The position numbers and the translations under genes are program-made. 64,000 nt of DNA from Acidovorax sp. 69 (GTDB taxonomy: Bacteria > Pseudomonadota > Gammaproteobacteria > Burkholderiales > Burkholderiaceae_C): positions 1,425,001 through 1,489,000 of the forward strand of contig NZ_PGEP01000001.1 of the NCBI RefSeq assembly GCF_002797445.1. Direction: 5' to 3'. The notes under the pieces were generated by a model. The model did not search any database. It was not told the origin of the DNA and saw only the letters and a list, made by a program, of their open reading frames with translations. Below, in pieces: positions 35,245 through 44,673 of this stretch. Each line of letters begins with the position of its first letter. Positions within the stretch are counted from its first letter, which is position 1.

Positions 35245-36315
35245 TCAAGGCGATGGGCCTGGCCGGGCCCCCGGCGGCAGTGCCATTTCGCGCACCAGTC
35301 GCATCCCGACCAGTGGGTAGCGTGTCTGTGGTGTGTTCCAGTTGCGATAGCCGCAGCGCGCGTAAAACGACCAGGTGTGCCACGAACCGCCCCGGCGCAC
35401 CCTGACGCTGCCTTCGGCCGGGCCCTGCGGGTCGTTGCGTGGCGAAGTGGCGTAGTAGCCGTCTTCATGCCAGTCGGCCACCCATTCCCAGGCGTTGCCC
35501 AGCATGTCATGCAGGCCAAACGCATTGGGTGTGTAGCTACCCACGGGCGCGGTGAAGGCATGGCCGTCGCTGCCCTCCAGCGCATGCTGTTGCCAGCGGG
35601 GCCACAGGGGAGCAGCTTCCTGGTCAAAGGTGTTGGCCACTTGCACCAGGCTTTGCGGATTGTTGCCCTGGGGGTAGAGGGTGTGGGTGCCCGCGCGGCA
35701 GGCATATTCCCACTCGGCCTCGGTGGGCAGCCGGTAGGTGTAGCCCTCGGTGTGGCTCAGCCAGCGGGCCAGGGCCTGGGCGTCGTTCCAGGTGATGTTG
35801 ACGACCGGGTGGTCTGCGCCTTGCGCAAAGCCAGGGTTGCGCCATGAATACTGGGGCGCGCGACCCTCGAAGGCATCGCCCCGCCGTGTGGTGGCTGGGT
35901 CGTACCGTGGGTTGTAGCCATATCCGCCGGTGCCGTCGGCCTCGGATTCTGGCCGATAGCCCGACGCCTCGACGAAGCGCTGAAACTGCCCCACCGTGAC
36001 TTCGTGCTGACCCAGGTAAAACGACTGGCTGATGTTCACCTCGTGCGCGGGCGCCTCGTCAAACAGGTCGGTGAAGCGCTTGGTCTCCAGCAAGGGATAG
36101 GTTCTGGCCAGCGTTTCGATGGGTGGTACGCCCCCCATCTGAAATGTGCCGGCTGGCACCTGCACAAACACCATGCCCAGTTGATTGACCCATGTCGGGC
36201 CTGAAGGGGGCTCTGCCGGTGGCGCGTGCTGGCACCCTGCGAGCAGCGCGGCCAGGGCCAGAATGGCCACGCCGCTGCCCATAACGCCGGGTGACTCGGG
36301 GCGGGATGAAAGCAT
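35245..36315 (-). CDS. FGE/SUMF1-fold lipoprotein, probably not a formylglycine-generating enzyme
   Basis: The start is the ATG at 36315, overlapping the stop of the preceding lipoprotein gene (TGATG); a TTG one codon earlier is possible. The 356-residue product has a signal with a lipobox (ILALAALLAGCQHAPP). The rest is an FGE-sulfatase fold: VQVPAGTFQMGG, EAPAHEVNISQSFYLGQHEV, VVNITWNDAQALARWLS, YRLPTEAEWEYACRAGT, LGNAWEWVADWHEDGY and the RRGGSW…RYPLVGMRLV end. Active FGEs place two Cys shortly after GGS; here that stretch reads GGSWHTWSFYARCGYR and both positions lack Cys. A non-catalytic envelope role is therefore likely. It may belong to the neighbouring sensing cluster. Confidence 0.85.
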   Translation of the reverse strand: MLSSRPESPGVMGSGVAILALAALLAGCQHAPPAEPPSGPTWVNQLGMVFVQVPAGTFQMGGVPPIETLARTYPLLETKRFTDLFDEAPAHEVNISQSFYLGQHEVTVGQFQRFVEASGYRPESEADGTGGYGYNPRYDPATTRRGDAFEGRAPQYSWRNPGFAQGADHPVVNITWNDAQALARWLSHTEGYTYRLPTEAEWEYACRAGTHTLYPQGNNPQSLVQVANTFDQEAAPLWPRWQQHALEGSDGHAFTAPVGSYTPNAFGLHDMLGNAWEWVADWHEDGYYATSPRNDPQGPAEGSVRVRRGGSWHTWSFYARCGYRNWNTPQTRYPLVGMRLVREMALPPGARPGPSP

Positions 36316-36575
36316 CAAGGCTTGTCAGGCAATTCGCTCACGCACTCGAAGACCAGGCGCGGGCCGTCGTTTCGCAACAGTTTGGCGTGCAACGCCAATC
36401 GCTGGCATTCGCGGCTGGCGGCCGCATAAGCCTGGGAAGTGTCAGGCCCATAGACCGGCACGCTGAAGGTGCGATCACGGCCCGATGCCATGGGGCCGGA
36501 GGGGGCGTAGGGGTTGGTGGCGTTGCAACCGGCGAGCAGGGCGAGCACAGAGACTGAGATACACAGCAGCTTCAT
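36315..36575 (-). CDS. Small lipoprotein upstream of the FGE-fold lipoprotein
   Basis: The start is the ATG at 36575 (MKLLCISVSVLALLAGCNAT), which gives a textbook lipobox LLAGC; the frame is open further upstream but without a signal. The 86-residue product has two further Cys (SRECQRL and VFECVSEL), probably a disulfide. No family recognised. Its stop overlaps the start of the FGE-fold gene by one base, indicating translational coupling and a shared process at the membrane. Confidence 0.7.
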   Translation of the reverse strand: MKLLCISVSVLALLAGCNATNPYAPSGPMASGRDRTFSVPVYGPDTSQAYAAASRECQRLALHAKLLRNDGPRLVFECVSELPDKP

Positions 36576-37073
36576 GGGATTCTCCAGAACAGGTCCAAGC
36601 GCCCAGTTTATAAGGCTGCGCCCTCCGTGTTTTTCCGTGTATTCCCGCTGTTCATTCCGGGGAGGGGCACGCCACAGTATGCGCGGTCTGTATTGCGGCT
36701 TGAGGCCGACGAAAATCGCGGGATAACGAGCGCGCCAGCACTGGTCACACCAGACGTCTGGCCAGGGTCTGGACAACACGCGCGGGGCCCTCCGGGCGAT
36801 CGATCTGCCAGCGATGAGAGGCATCTTCCAGCGCGCCACATCGTGCTGGGCCTGTCGGGCTGGAGTTCTGCCCTGGAGGTTCATTGGCACGTTGCAGGCA
36901 TGCCAGGGCCAGCGCGAGCAGCGCAAACTGTGGGCGCTGGTGCGGTACCAGGATTGAAGTCTTTTTGGCCGGTAGCGCATGTTGCATAAGCGCCATTTGC
37001 TACTAATAAGTGAGCAAATAAAAAAGCCCCAGCCATGGGGCCGGGGCTTTGCAGATGAGTGCGTAAGGGCGGG
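36576..37073. other. 498-base gap between a lipoprotein gene and the trpS 3' end
   Basis: Contains the presumed promoter of the minus-strand lipoprotein pair and the trpS terminator (37020–37050). Overlapping short frames occur on both strands (for example minus 36745–36996, 83 codons from an ATG), but none has a good ribosome site or recognisable motif. No gene is called. Confidence 0.45.
37020..37050 (-). terminator. Rho-independent terminator downstream of trpS
   Basis: On the minus strand, AAAGCCCC (37050–37043) pairs with GGGGCTTT (37030–37023) around a GC-rich centre and is followed by a T run (complement of the A tract at 37020–37025). It lies 24 bases after the trpS stop. Confidence 0.8.
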
Positions 37074-38378
37074 TTAGGCGGCTGCCGCTGCCTCGGCCAG
37101 TGCGTGCAGTGCGGCTGTCACCTCGGCGGCTTCCACACCATTTACCGGGGCCAGGCGTGCGGCCAGGGTTTGCAGCGCGGCGCTGTCCTTTTGCAACAAG
37201 GCAATGGCCTGGCCTGCCTCCTTGGGGGCATCGAAACCCGTGCTTTGCAGCAGCAAGCGGCCATCGGTGGCCACGAGCTTGAAGTAGAACTTGCCATCCG
37301 CTTCGCGGTACTGCTTGAAGGCAGGCAAGGCCGCCTTGGCCGCCTTCACGGGCTTGGCTGCTGTAGTGATCTGCGCCAGGCTGCGCAAGCCCACGGCCGA
37401 GCGCAGTTCGCGGATGAACGGCGTGGCCAGCGCACGGGCGCGCTCGGCCCCCGACAGCAGGGTCTGCTCGATGCGGGCGGGGTTGGAGATGAGTTCTTCG
37501 TACTGCGCACGCATGGGGGCAATCACCTGGTCCACACGCTCCAGCAGCGCCTGCTTGGCATCGCCCCAGGCAATGCCATCCGCGTAGGCTTTGCGCAGGG
37601 TCTCAGTCTCATCGGGCGTGGCAAAGGCCTGATAGATCTGGAACAGTGCCGAGCCTTCAACGTCCTTGGCTTCACCGGGCGCGCGCGAGTCGGTCAGGAT
37701 GGAGCCGATGAGCTTCTTGAGCTGCTCGCGCGAGCTGAACAGTGGGATGGTGTTGTCGTAGCTCTTGCTCATCTTGCGGCCGTCCAGGCCGGGCAGGGTG
37801 GCTACGTGGTCGTCGATGGCGGCCTCGGGCAGCACGAAATGCTCGCCGTAGAGGTGGTTGAAGCTGGCGGCCATGTCGCGTGCCATCTCGATGTGCTGGA
37901 TCTGGTCGCGGCCCACTGGCACCTTGTGGGCCTTGAACATCAGGATGTCGGCGCCCATGAGCACGGGGTACATGAACAGGCCCGCCGTCACGCCGTCATC
38001 GGGCTCGCGCCCGGCGGCGGTGTTCTTGTCCACGCTGGCCTTGTAGGCGTGGGCGCGGTTGAGCACGCCCTTGCCCGTCACGCAGGTCAGCAGCCAGGTC
38101 AGCTCTGGGATTTCTGGGATGTCGGACTGGCGGTAGAACGTGACCTGCTCGGGGTTCAGGCCCGCAGCCAGCCAGCTCGCTGCGATCTCCAGCGTGGAGC
38201 GCTGGATGCGCGCCGGGTCTTCACACTTGATGAGTGCGTGGTAGTCGGCCAGGAAGTAAAAGCTTTGCACGCCGGGTTGCAGGCTGGCCGCCACCGAAGG
38301 GCGAATGGACCCCACAAAATTGCCCAGATGGGGCGTTCCGGTGGTGGTGATGCCGGTGAGAAAACGCGTGATGCTCAT
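37074..38378 (-). CDS. trpS: Tryptophanyl-tRNA synthetase
   Basis: Class I synthetase charging tRNA-Trp, 434 residues. It has the HIGH-type motif as TPHLGNFVG (about residues 14–22), the KMSKS loop exactly (GLDGRKMSKSYDN), and GRDQIQHIEMARDMA between them. It is about 100 residues longer than E. coli TrpS because of a C-terminal extension (about residues 340–434, starting AAKPVKAAKAALPAFKQY). That extension is Ala/Lys-rich and resembles a small appended domain seen in other betaproteobacterial TrpS proteins. The gene is intact and followed by a strong terminator. Confidence 0.96.
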   Translation of the reverse strand: MSITRFLTGITTTGTPHLGNFVGSIRPSVAASLQPGVQSFYFLADYHALIKCEDPARIQRSTLEIAASWLAAGLNPEQVTFYRQSDIPEIPELTWLLTCVTGKGVLNRAHAYKASVDKNTAAGREPDDGVTAGLFMYPVLMGADILMFKAHKVPVGRDQIQHIEMARDMAASFNHLYGEHFVLPEAAIDDHVATLPGLDGRKMSKSYDNTIPLFSSREQLKKLIGSILTDSRAPGEAKDVEGSALFQIYQAFATPDETETLRKAYADGIAWGDAKQALLERVDQVIAPMRAQYEELISNPARIEQTLLSGAERARALATPFIRELRSAVGLRSLAQITTAAKPVKAAKAALPAFKQYREADGKFYFKLVATDGRLLLQSTGFDAPKEAGQAIALLQKDSAALQTLAARLAPVNGVEAAEVTAALHALAEAAAAA

Positions 38379-38410
38379 GGGACGAAGTCAGCAGAAAAGA
38401 GAAAAACGGA

Positions 38411-39079
38411 TCAGCGCACCAGCGCCGTCAGCGGTGTGAGCAGCAGATTGATGGCGGTGTAGCCCACCGCCATGAGTGGGCGCAGCCACAGCGTGCCGAC
38501 CACCCCGGCGATCACCAGGCCCATCACGATGAAAAAGCCCCAAGGTTCGATGCGGGACACCATGTGCGCCTGCTTCCAGGGCAGCAGTCCCACCAGGATG
38601 CGACCACCATCCAGGGGCGGCAGCGGGAACAGGTTGAAGGCCCACATGACCAGGTTGACCATGACACCGGCGCGCGCCATCTCCAGAAAAAAGCGCTCGT
38701 CAACGCCAAACCCCACCAAGGACACCAGCACAACGGCCCAGGCCACGGCCTGGATGAAATTGGACGCTGGCCCCGCCAGTGCGACCCACACCATGTGTTT
38801 CTTGGGATTGCGCAGGTTGCCAAAATTGACCGGCACTGGTTTGGCATAACCGAACAGAAAGGCCCCCGAGGTGGCGAAGTACAGGAGCAGCGGCATCAGG
38901 ATGGTGCCGACCGGGTCGATGTGCTTGAAGGGGTTGAGCGTGATGCGCCCCATCATGTACGCCGTGTTGTCGCCAAAGTGGCGCGCAGCGTAGCCATGGG
39001 CCGCCTCATGCACGGTGATGGCGAACAGCACCGGCAGGGCGTAGATCAGAACGGTTTGGATGAGATTGGAGGTTTCCAC
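38411..39079 (-). CDS. Site-2 protease family (M50) membrane metalloprotease
   Basis: The start is a GTG at 39079; there is no ATG nearby. The 222-residue product is an integral membrane protein. The zinc motif HEAAH (TVHEAAHGYAARHFGD) is in the first helix and the third ligand in the NLFPLPPLDGGRIL motif (about residues 143–156). Family members are intramembrane or membrane-near proteases of uncharacterised substrate and usually lack a PDZ domain, as here. It lies 32 bases upstream of trpS on the same strand and is probably co-transcribed, a pairing also common in related genomes. Confidence 0.9.
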   Translation of the reverse strand: METSNLIQTVLIYALPVLFAITVHEAAHGYAARHFGDNTAYMMGRITLNPFKHIDPVGTILMPLLLYFATSGAFLFGYAKPVPVNFGNLRNPKKHMVWVALAGPASNFIQAVAWAVVLVSLVGFGVDERFFLEMARAGVMVNLVMWAFNLFPLPPLDGGRILVGLLPWKQAHMVSRIEPWGFFIVMGLVIAGVVGTLWLRPLMAVGYTAINLLLTPLTALVR

Positions 39080-39295
39080 CCCAGGATTGTCTCAGACCGC
39101 CCGCAGCACCCGCAGCGATCGGGGTCACCCGCCAGCGGCAAGGCCACGCGATTGTGGGTTGTACGTATGTCGAGGGTGCCCATGGCGGAGCGATCATTGC
39201 ATTCATCGGGTGATCCCCTCCGGGCACCGCCTAGGGCGGCGGCGCGTACCGGGCGGCCCGCAAAACCACCATAACAGTTCTGGAGACACTGACGA

Positions 39296-40447
39296 ATGTT
39301 GAACAACCTGAAGATTGGAACGCGGCTGGTGCTGGCGTTTGGCAGTATGGCGTTGCTGGTGCTGCTGTTGATGGCCGTGGCGCTGTCAGGGATTGGTGGG
39401 GCCGAGCAGGCCTTGCAGGGCGGGTCGGCCGCTGGGGTCCAGGCTGCGCAGGCGCATCTGCAGAGCGCAAGGGGGTGGGTTGTGGGCTGCAGCGTGGGGG
39501 TGTTCATCCTGGCGGTGCTGGCCGTGATCAGCCTGCGGGCGAGCATTGTGGCGCCGCTTAACCAGGCCATTCTGATTGCCGAAACCGTGGCCTCGGGCGA
39601 CTTGAGCCAGGAGTTCAGCTCTGACCTGCAGGGCGATTTCGGCCGGCTGCTGGGTGCACTGGGCACCATGGAGGACACGCTGACCGATCTGGTCTCACGC
39701 ATCAAGCAGGACGCGGATTCGATCAGTACCTCTGCGGCCGACATCGACCATGGCAATGCCGACCTGTCGCGTCGCGCCGAAGACCAGGTGTCGTCGCTGA
39801 CCCAGACCGCCGCCAGCATGGAACAGCTGACTGCCACCGTGCGCCAAAACGCCGAGCGTGCCAGCTCTGCGAGCAATCTCGCCGTGAAGGCCTCGGCCAT
39901 CGCCGGGCATGGCGGCACTGTGGTGGGCGATGTGGTGTTGACCATGCAGGCTATCAGCGGCAGCTCGCGCAAGATCGTGGACATCATCCAGGTCATCGAG
40001 GGTATCGCCTTCCAGACCAACATCCTGGCCCTGAACGCTGCGGTGGAGGCTGCGCGTGCGGGCGAACAGGGCCGTGGTTTTGCTGTGGTAGCCAGCGAGG
40101 TGCGCAGCCTGGCCCAGCGCAGCGCGGTGGCAGCGCGCGAGATCAAGGCACTGATCAGCGCGTCGGTCGAACAGGTCGAAAGTGGTGCCGGCCAGGTGGG
40201 ACAGGCCGGCACGACCATGGAGGAGATCGTGACCGCCGTGGGTCAGGTGAGCGCCTTGTTGGGCGAAATTTCCATCGCATTGCGCGAACAAAGCGAGGCC
40301 ATCAGCCATGTGAACCAAGCCGTATCGCACATGGACGGCACCACCCAGGACACGGCTGCGCTGGTGCAAAGCGCCGTTTCCACGGCCACGGCGCTGACGG
40401 CCCAGGCCCGTGATTTGGAGCAGGCCGTGGGAGCTTTTCGGTTGTAA
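39296..40447 (+). CDS. Methyl-accepting chemotaxis protein lacking a periplasmic ligand-binding domain
   Basis: The 383-residue product has TM1 at about residues 11–34 and TM2 at about 60–82, separated by only ~25 residues, too short for a sensory domain. HAMP follows (about 83–135), then a signalling domain with adaptation regions and the hairpin tip [20 protein letters not shown]. It ends AFRL without a CheR-docking pentapeptide. It may sense membrane or cytoplasmic state, or act as a helper in receptor arrays. The signalling domain is related to, but clearly diverged from, the two other receptors in this window. Confidence 0.9.
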   Translation: MLNNLKIGTRLVLAFGSMALLVLLLMAVALSGIGGAEQALQGGSAAGVQAAQAHLQSARGWVVGCSVGVFILAVLAVISLRASIVAPLNQAILIAETVASGDLSQEFSSDLQGDFGRLLGALGTMEDTLTDLVSRIKQDADSISTSAADIDHGNADLSRRAEDQVSSLTQTAASMEQLTATVRQNAERASSASNLAVKASAIAGHGGTVVGDVVLTMQAISGSSRKIVDIIQVIEGIAFQTNILALNAAVEAARAGEQGRGFAVVASEVRSLAQRSAVAAREIKALISASVEQVESGAGQVGQAGTTMEEIVTAVGQVSALLGEISIALREQSEAISHVNQAVSHMDGTTQDTAALVQSAVSTATALTAQARDLEQAVGAFRL

Positions 40448-40624
40448 CACCCCTGAGCAAGGCTACGCCGCTTCTCCCGTAGGCGGTTTTGTCCGGGCCA
40501 TGGTGCGCCCTTGCGCGGCGGTAGCTGGTGGCGGTGGCGCTTCAGCGCCCAAAGGATCGCCCTGCGCGAAGGCAGAGGCAGGTCGTGCGTCTTGTGAGGG
40601 ACGCCGCGAACAACGCGCTGCGCT

Positions 40625-41260
40625 TTACAGTCCCAGCGCCTGCAGGCTGCCCCGGCCTTCGCGCACGACGTCGGGCTCCCCGCCCGCGCCCATGGGGGTC
40701 AGATCCACCACCGTGGTGGGCTCCAGTGGGCAGGCACCGGCATCCACCACGGCATCTACCAGCTTTTCATAGCGCTCACGGATTTCCTGTGGGTCGTTCA
40801 GCGGTTCGGTCTCGCCCGCCGGGATCAGTGTGGTGGCCAGCAGCGGCGCGCCGTGCAGCTCCAGCAGCAGCTGCAGGCCCTTGCGGTCGGGTACGCGCAG
40901 GCCGATGGTCTTGCGCGAGGGGTGGCTCACGCGGCGCGGCACTTCTTTGGTGGCTTCGAGGATGAAGGTGTACGGCCCCGGCGTACCCAGTTTCAACAAC
41001 CGGTATTGCCGGTTGTCTACGCGGGCATAGTTGGCCAGCTCCGACAGATCGCGGCACAGCAAGGTGAGGTGGTGCTTGTCGTCCACCTGGCGGATGCGGC
41101 GCAGGCGGTCTACGGCGTCCTTGTCATCCAGGTGGCAGACCAGTGCGTAGCTGGAGTCGGTGGGCACAGCCACGATGCCGCCTTTTTGCAGCAAGGCAAC
41201 CGCCTGCTTGAGCAAGCGGGGTTGTGGGTTGTCGGGGTGAACTTCGAAGTACTGGGCCAT
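40625..41260 (-). CDS. yciO: YciO-type Sua5/YrdC-fold protein
   Basis: The 211-residue product has the YrdC fold used in threonylcarbamoyl-AMP synthesis. Motifs include GGIVAVPTDSSYALVCHLDD, KHHLTLLCRDLSELANYA and GPYTFILEATKEVPRR, with KTIGLRVPDR. YciO is a paralogue of TsaC whose physiological role is less certain. It lies next to an rnm (trpH/yciV) homologue on the same strand, as in E. coli (yciO–yciV), which supports the YciO assignment over TsaC. Confidence 0.88.
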   Translation of the reverse strand: MAQYFEVHPDNPQPRLLKQAVALLQKGGIVAVPTDSSYALVCHLDDKDAVDRLRRIRQVDDKHHLTLLCRDLSELANYARVDNRQYRLLKLGTPGPYTFILEATKEVPRRVSHPSRKTIGLRVPDRKGLQLLLELHGAPLLATTLIPAGETEPLNDPQEIRERYEKLVDAVVDAGACPLEPTTVVDLTPMGAGGEPDVVREGRGSLQALGL

Positions 41261-41379
41261 TGGGAAAAAATCTTAGTTATCCATGGAGCAGCGCGCCAGC
41301 GCAGGACATGGGCACCCGCCGGAGGAAGGCGCCAAACAAGGAGCGCCCTGCAGCGATGGCTCCGAAGGCGATACAGGGA

Positions 41380-42237
41380 TCATCGCCAAATTCGGTCGGC
41401 CAGCAGCTCCCACACAGGCGTCAACGCTCCGGGCAGCAGGGGCAGGGTACCCAGGTCGGTGTGGGATTCATCGGGGCTGTGGAAATCACTGCCTCGCGAG
41501 GCAGCCAAGCCGAACTCTTTTGCCATGGCCGCATAGGTCACATATTCGGCAGCACTGTGGCTGCCCGTGACCACTTCCACCCCGCGCCCGCCATGGGTCT
41601 TGAATTCAGAAAACAGCGCAAACTCTTCATTGGCGCTGAATTTGTAGCGTGCAGGATGGGCGATCACGGCCATGCCACCGGCTTCGGTGATCCAGCGCAC
41701 GGCGTCACCCAGGCTGGCCCAGCGGTGGGGGACATAACCGGGCTTGCCTTCGATGAGGTACTTGCGGAAAACCTCAGAAGTGTCTTTGCACACGCCGCTT
41801 TCCACCAGAAAACGTGCGAAATGGGTGCGTGAGATCAGGGCTGGGTTGCCCACAAATTGCAAGGCTCCCTCGTAGGCCCCGTGGATGCCTGCCTGGGCCA
41901 GTTGTGCTGCCATGTCCTGGGCCCGTTCGCCGCGCCCGCCACGCGTGGCAGCCAAGCCCTGCGCCAGTTGGGCATTGTCAGGATCAAACCCCAGACCCAC
42001 GATGTGGACCGTGGTGTCGGCAAACGTGACGGAAATCTCCGTGCCAGTGAGGTAGGCCATGCCCTGCGCACGAGCCGCCGCAGCCGCGCGGTGCTGACCA
42101 CCAATTTCGTCATGGTCTGTCAGCGCCCACAACTCCACCCCGTTGGCTTTGGCCCGCGCGGCCAAGTCTTCGGGTGTCAGGGTCCCGTCGGAAACAACGG
42201 AATGGCAGTGCAGGTCGGCGTTGAGTATGGTCGTCAC
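41380..42237 (-). CDS. rnm: PHP-domain 5'-3' exoribonuclease / 3',5'-nucleotide phosphatase (RNase AM)
   Basis: The start is a GTG at 42237. The 285-residue product has the PHP metal-binding motifs: DLHCHSVVSDGTLTPEDL, ALTDHDEIGG, GTEIS, MAVIAHPARY and the final SRGSDFHSP. These supply the His/Asp ligands of the tri-metal site. Homologues (YciV/TrpH) mature 5' ends of rRNA and degrade pAp and short RNAs. The yciO gene is 119 bases downstream on the same strand; the intervening bases hold nothing recognisable. Confidence 0.9.
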   Translation of the reverse strand: MTTILNADLHCHSVVSDGTLTPEDLAARAKANGVELWALTDHDEIGGQHRAAAAARAQGMAYLTGTEISVTFADTTVHIVGLGFDPDNAQLAQGLAATRGGRGERAQDMAAQLAQAGIHGAYEGALQFVGNPALISRTHFARFLVESGVCKDTSEVFRKYLIEGKPGYVPHRWASLGDAVRWITEAGGMAVIAHPARYKFSANEEFALFSEFKTHGGRGVEVVTGSHSAAEYVTYAAMAKEFGLAASRGSDFHSPDESHTDLGTLPLLPGALTPVWELLADRIWR

Positions 42238-42426
42238 CGGTTCATTTTAGGGCTTGTACCGATAACATGCCCCATAGAATCAGGGAACACTTGTTACAAG
42301 AACTTGACACTTTTACCAATGGGCGTCAGGGTTCGTTGCAGTGACCGATGACTGATTGACGGTTTTCCTTGGGCAATAAACACAACGCGGAGCACTCTGG
42401 CTTTCCGCAGAGCATCAGGAGCAACC

Positions 42427-44217
42427 ATGAAATTCAACGACCTGCGCGTCGCCCACAAAATGTGGAGCGTCATCCTCGGTCTGCTGGCATTGATGCTGGT
42501 AGCCGCTATCTGGACCCAATGGTACGGTCGGCAGGTCACTGCCGCGACCGAAGAGTCCGTCAACAAGTACGAGTCCGCCATCACTACGGCGGTCAGTTGG
42601 CGAGGCTTGGCCGAAGTGGCCGTCACCATGTCGATGGCCGGTTTTGTCACGACCGACCAGGCCCTCAAAGCCGACTTTGATGAACGGGTCGCGGCGCTCA
42701 CCGCACGCATCACCCCCGTGCAGGAAAAAATCAACAAGGCCTCCGTATCGGCCGATGACAAGGCCGCGCTGGCCCTGGTGGCGGCTGCGCGGGCCGATGT
42801 GCGTGGACAGTCCGACAAGCTCAAAGAGCTTACCGATGCGGGAGACGCTGCGGCCAAGCAGGCGTATCTGGCCAATGTGTACCGCCCGAAAGTCGTGGCG
42901 TACCTGGCATCCATCGACAAGTTCGTGGCGGCGCAGGAGCGCCAGCGTGACGAGGCTGTGCAGGCTGCGCGTGCGACGAGTGGCAGTCTGGTGCTGATCG
43001 GGGCAGCTGCGGCCATTGCCGTGGTGGTGCTGGGCATGCTGCTGGCAGCCATGCTGGTGCGCTCCATCACGCGCCCGCTGGACCGGGCCGTGGCGCTGGC
43101 CGAGGCCATATCGGCCGGAGATCTCACGCAGGACATCCACGACGACCGCAAGGACGAGCTGGGCCTGCTCACGCGGGCTTTGTCTGGCATGGCCACCCGC
43201 TTGCGGGCGGTCGTGAGCGAGGTTCGATCGGGAGTGGATTCGGTGTCGTCGGCGTCGGTGGAGATTGCCAACGGCAACCACGACCTGTCGGCCCGCACAG
43301 AGCAGACGGCCTCCAACCTGGAAGAAACAGCGGCCAGCATGGAACAACTCACGGCCACCGTGAGCCAATCGGCCGACACGGCCCGCCAGGCCAACCAACT
43401 GGCCGGTACGGCAGCCCAGGCAGCGGCACGTGGCGGTGAAGTGGTGGGCCAAGTGGTCACCAGCATGCAGCAGATCACCGACAGCAGCCGCAAGATCAAC
43501 GACATCATCGGCGTGATCGACGGCATTGCCTTCCAGACCAACATCCTGGCGCTCAACGCCGCCGTGGAAGCCGCCCGGGCGGGTGAGCAGGGCCGGGGCT
43601 TTGCCGTGGTGGCCAGCGAAGTGCGCAGCCTGGCCGGGCGCAGCGCCGAAGCGGCCAAAGAGATCAAGACGCTGATCAGCGCCTCGGTGGAGAACGTCGA
43701 ATCAGGCTCAGCGCAGGTGGCACAGGCCGGGCAAAGCATGCAAGAGATAGTGTCCAGCGTGCAGCGCGTGAGCGACCTTATCGGAGAGATCACGGCGTCC
43801 TCGACAGAGCAACGCGACGGCATAGCACAGGTGAACCAGGCGGTAACGCACCTGGATCAGATGACGCAGCAAAACGCGGCGCTGGTGGAGGAATCGACAG
43901 CGGCGGCGACCTCGATGCGCGACCAGGCGCAGAAACTTGCGGAAGTGGTGTCCATGTTCAACGTGGGAGCGGTGGCCACGCGTGCGCCAGCGGCGCCCAG
44001 GGCCGCACCTGTAAACACGGCTCCCCGCCCCTCCTTCAAAGTGGGAGGCGCTGCCCCCCGGTCCATTGGCACCAAGCCAGCGGCAAAAACGGCCAAGACG
44101 CCGCCCCCTGCCACGGCCCGCCTGTCATCGACGAGTGTTGCATCACCGGTTTCGGCTCCCACCCAGGCGCCGCGTGCTATGGCCAAGGGCGGTGACGATG
44201 ATTGGGAGAGCTTCTGA
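42427..44217 (+). CDS. Methyl-accepting chemotaxis protein with a 4-helix-bundle sensor
   Basis: The ATG follows AGGAG. The 596-residue product has TM1 at about residues 12–32, a ~155-residue helical periplasmic sensor of the 4HB/Tar type with a His-poor, Ala-rich character, and TM2 at about 190–212. HAMP follows, then a full signalling domain with the tip [21 protein letters not shown] long Ala/Pro linker precedes the terminal acidic-aromatic motif DDDWESF, which resembles the NWETF pentapeptide that docks CheR/CheB. Bases 43213–43967 are repeated almost exactly in the next receptor gene. Confidence 0.95.
   Translation: MKFNDLRVAHKMWSVILGLLALMLVAAIWTQWYGRQVTAATEESVNKYESAITTAVSWRGLAEVAVTMSMAGFVTTDQALKADFDERVAALTARITPVQEKINKASVSADDKAALALVAAARADVRGQSDKLKELTDAGDAAAKQAYLANVYRPKVVAYLASIDKFVAAQERQRDEAVQAARATSGSLVLIGAAAAIAVVVLGMLLAAMLVRSITRPLDRAVALAEAISAGDLTQDIHDDRKDELGLLTRALSGMATRLRAVVSEVRSGVDSVSSASVEIANGNHDLSARTEQTASNLEETAASMEQLTATVSQSADTARQANQLAGTAAQAAARGGEVVGQVVTSMQQITDSSRKINDIIGVIDGIAFQTNILALNAAVEAARAGEQGRGFAVVASEVRSLAGRSAEAAKEIKTLISASVENVESGSAQVAQAGQSMQEIVSSVQRVSDLIGEITASSTEQRDGIAQVNQAVTHLDQMTQQNAALVEESTAAATSMRDQAQKLAEVVSMFNVGAVATRAPAAPRAAPVNTAPRPSFKVGGAAPRSIGTKPAAKTAKTPPPATARLSSTSVASPVSAPTQAPRAMAKGGDDDWESF
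43213..43967 (+). repeat. 755-bp block shared with the downstream chemoreceptor gene (copy 1)
   Basis: Bases 43213–43967 match 45460–46214 with a single mismatch (T at 43779, G at 46026; offset 2,247). It encodes the signalling domain from the end of HAMP to just before the C-terminal linker. The flanking sensor, HAMP and linker sequences are clearly diverged, so the block was homogenised recently, most simply by gene conversion. Confidence 0.95.
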
Positions 44218-44673
44218 ATCGACGGTCACCGTCGTTCGATGCTTCTAAATAGATAGCAGCTAGCGCATGTTTTATAGGCGCTGGCGGTTGATTTGATCTT
44301 AATTTTTCTGAAGACGAAGGCCTCAAGCCGCAGTGCTTGCGGGCCTTCGCCATCTCTGCTTGGTATCTGTTGCTGAGCAATGCCTTTGGCTCACCAATAC
44401 CCAAACGCCGAAATGTGTGCGGACTGGATTGTCGCGTTGTGTTGCCAGCCTTCGGCGTGATGGCGGCAGCGCGACGAAGTGCTGTTTCTGCCAGGGTTAA
44501 TCCAGGGTTTTGACACCCGGTGGTGGTGGTCTGCGGGTTTCTCCCGGTGGGGGCGGCCGTGGCGATGCATTGGGCTGGCGTAGGCTATGGCTTGTTTTTG
44601 ATGTAATCGAATGTTTCCGGCGGATGAATCGCCGAACATGAAGACATCACAGGTCCACGAGGAAAAAATAGCC
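44218..44673. other. 456-base intergenic region with two hairpins
   Basis: No gene. It holds an imperfect hairpin (44253–44293, ATAGCAGCTAGCGC against GCGCTGGCGG) of a type that recurs at 46466 and 51535, and a second hairpin around 44313–44352 (CGAAGGCC…GGCCTTCG). Either could terminate the upstream receptor transcript. The remainder would contain the promoter of the next receptor. A clear sigma-28 motif was not identified. Confidence 0.5.

Noticed and set aside
35245..36315. An active formylglycine-generating enzyme
   Set aside because: The two active-site Cys are absent and no sulfatase gene is nearby, so only the fold is called.
36745..36996. An 83-codon minus-strand gene upstream of the lipoprotein pair
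   Set aside because: Begins with ATG but lacks a ribosome site, signal or family, and overlaps other equally open frames.
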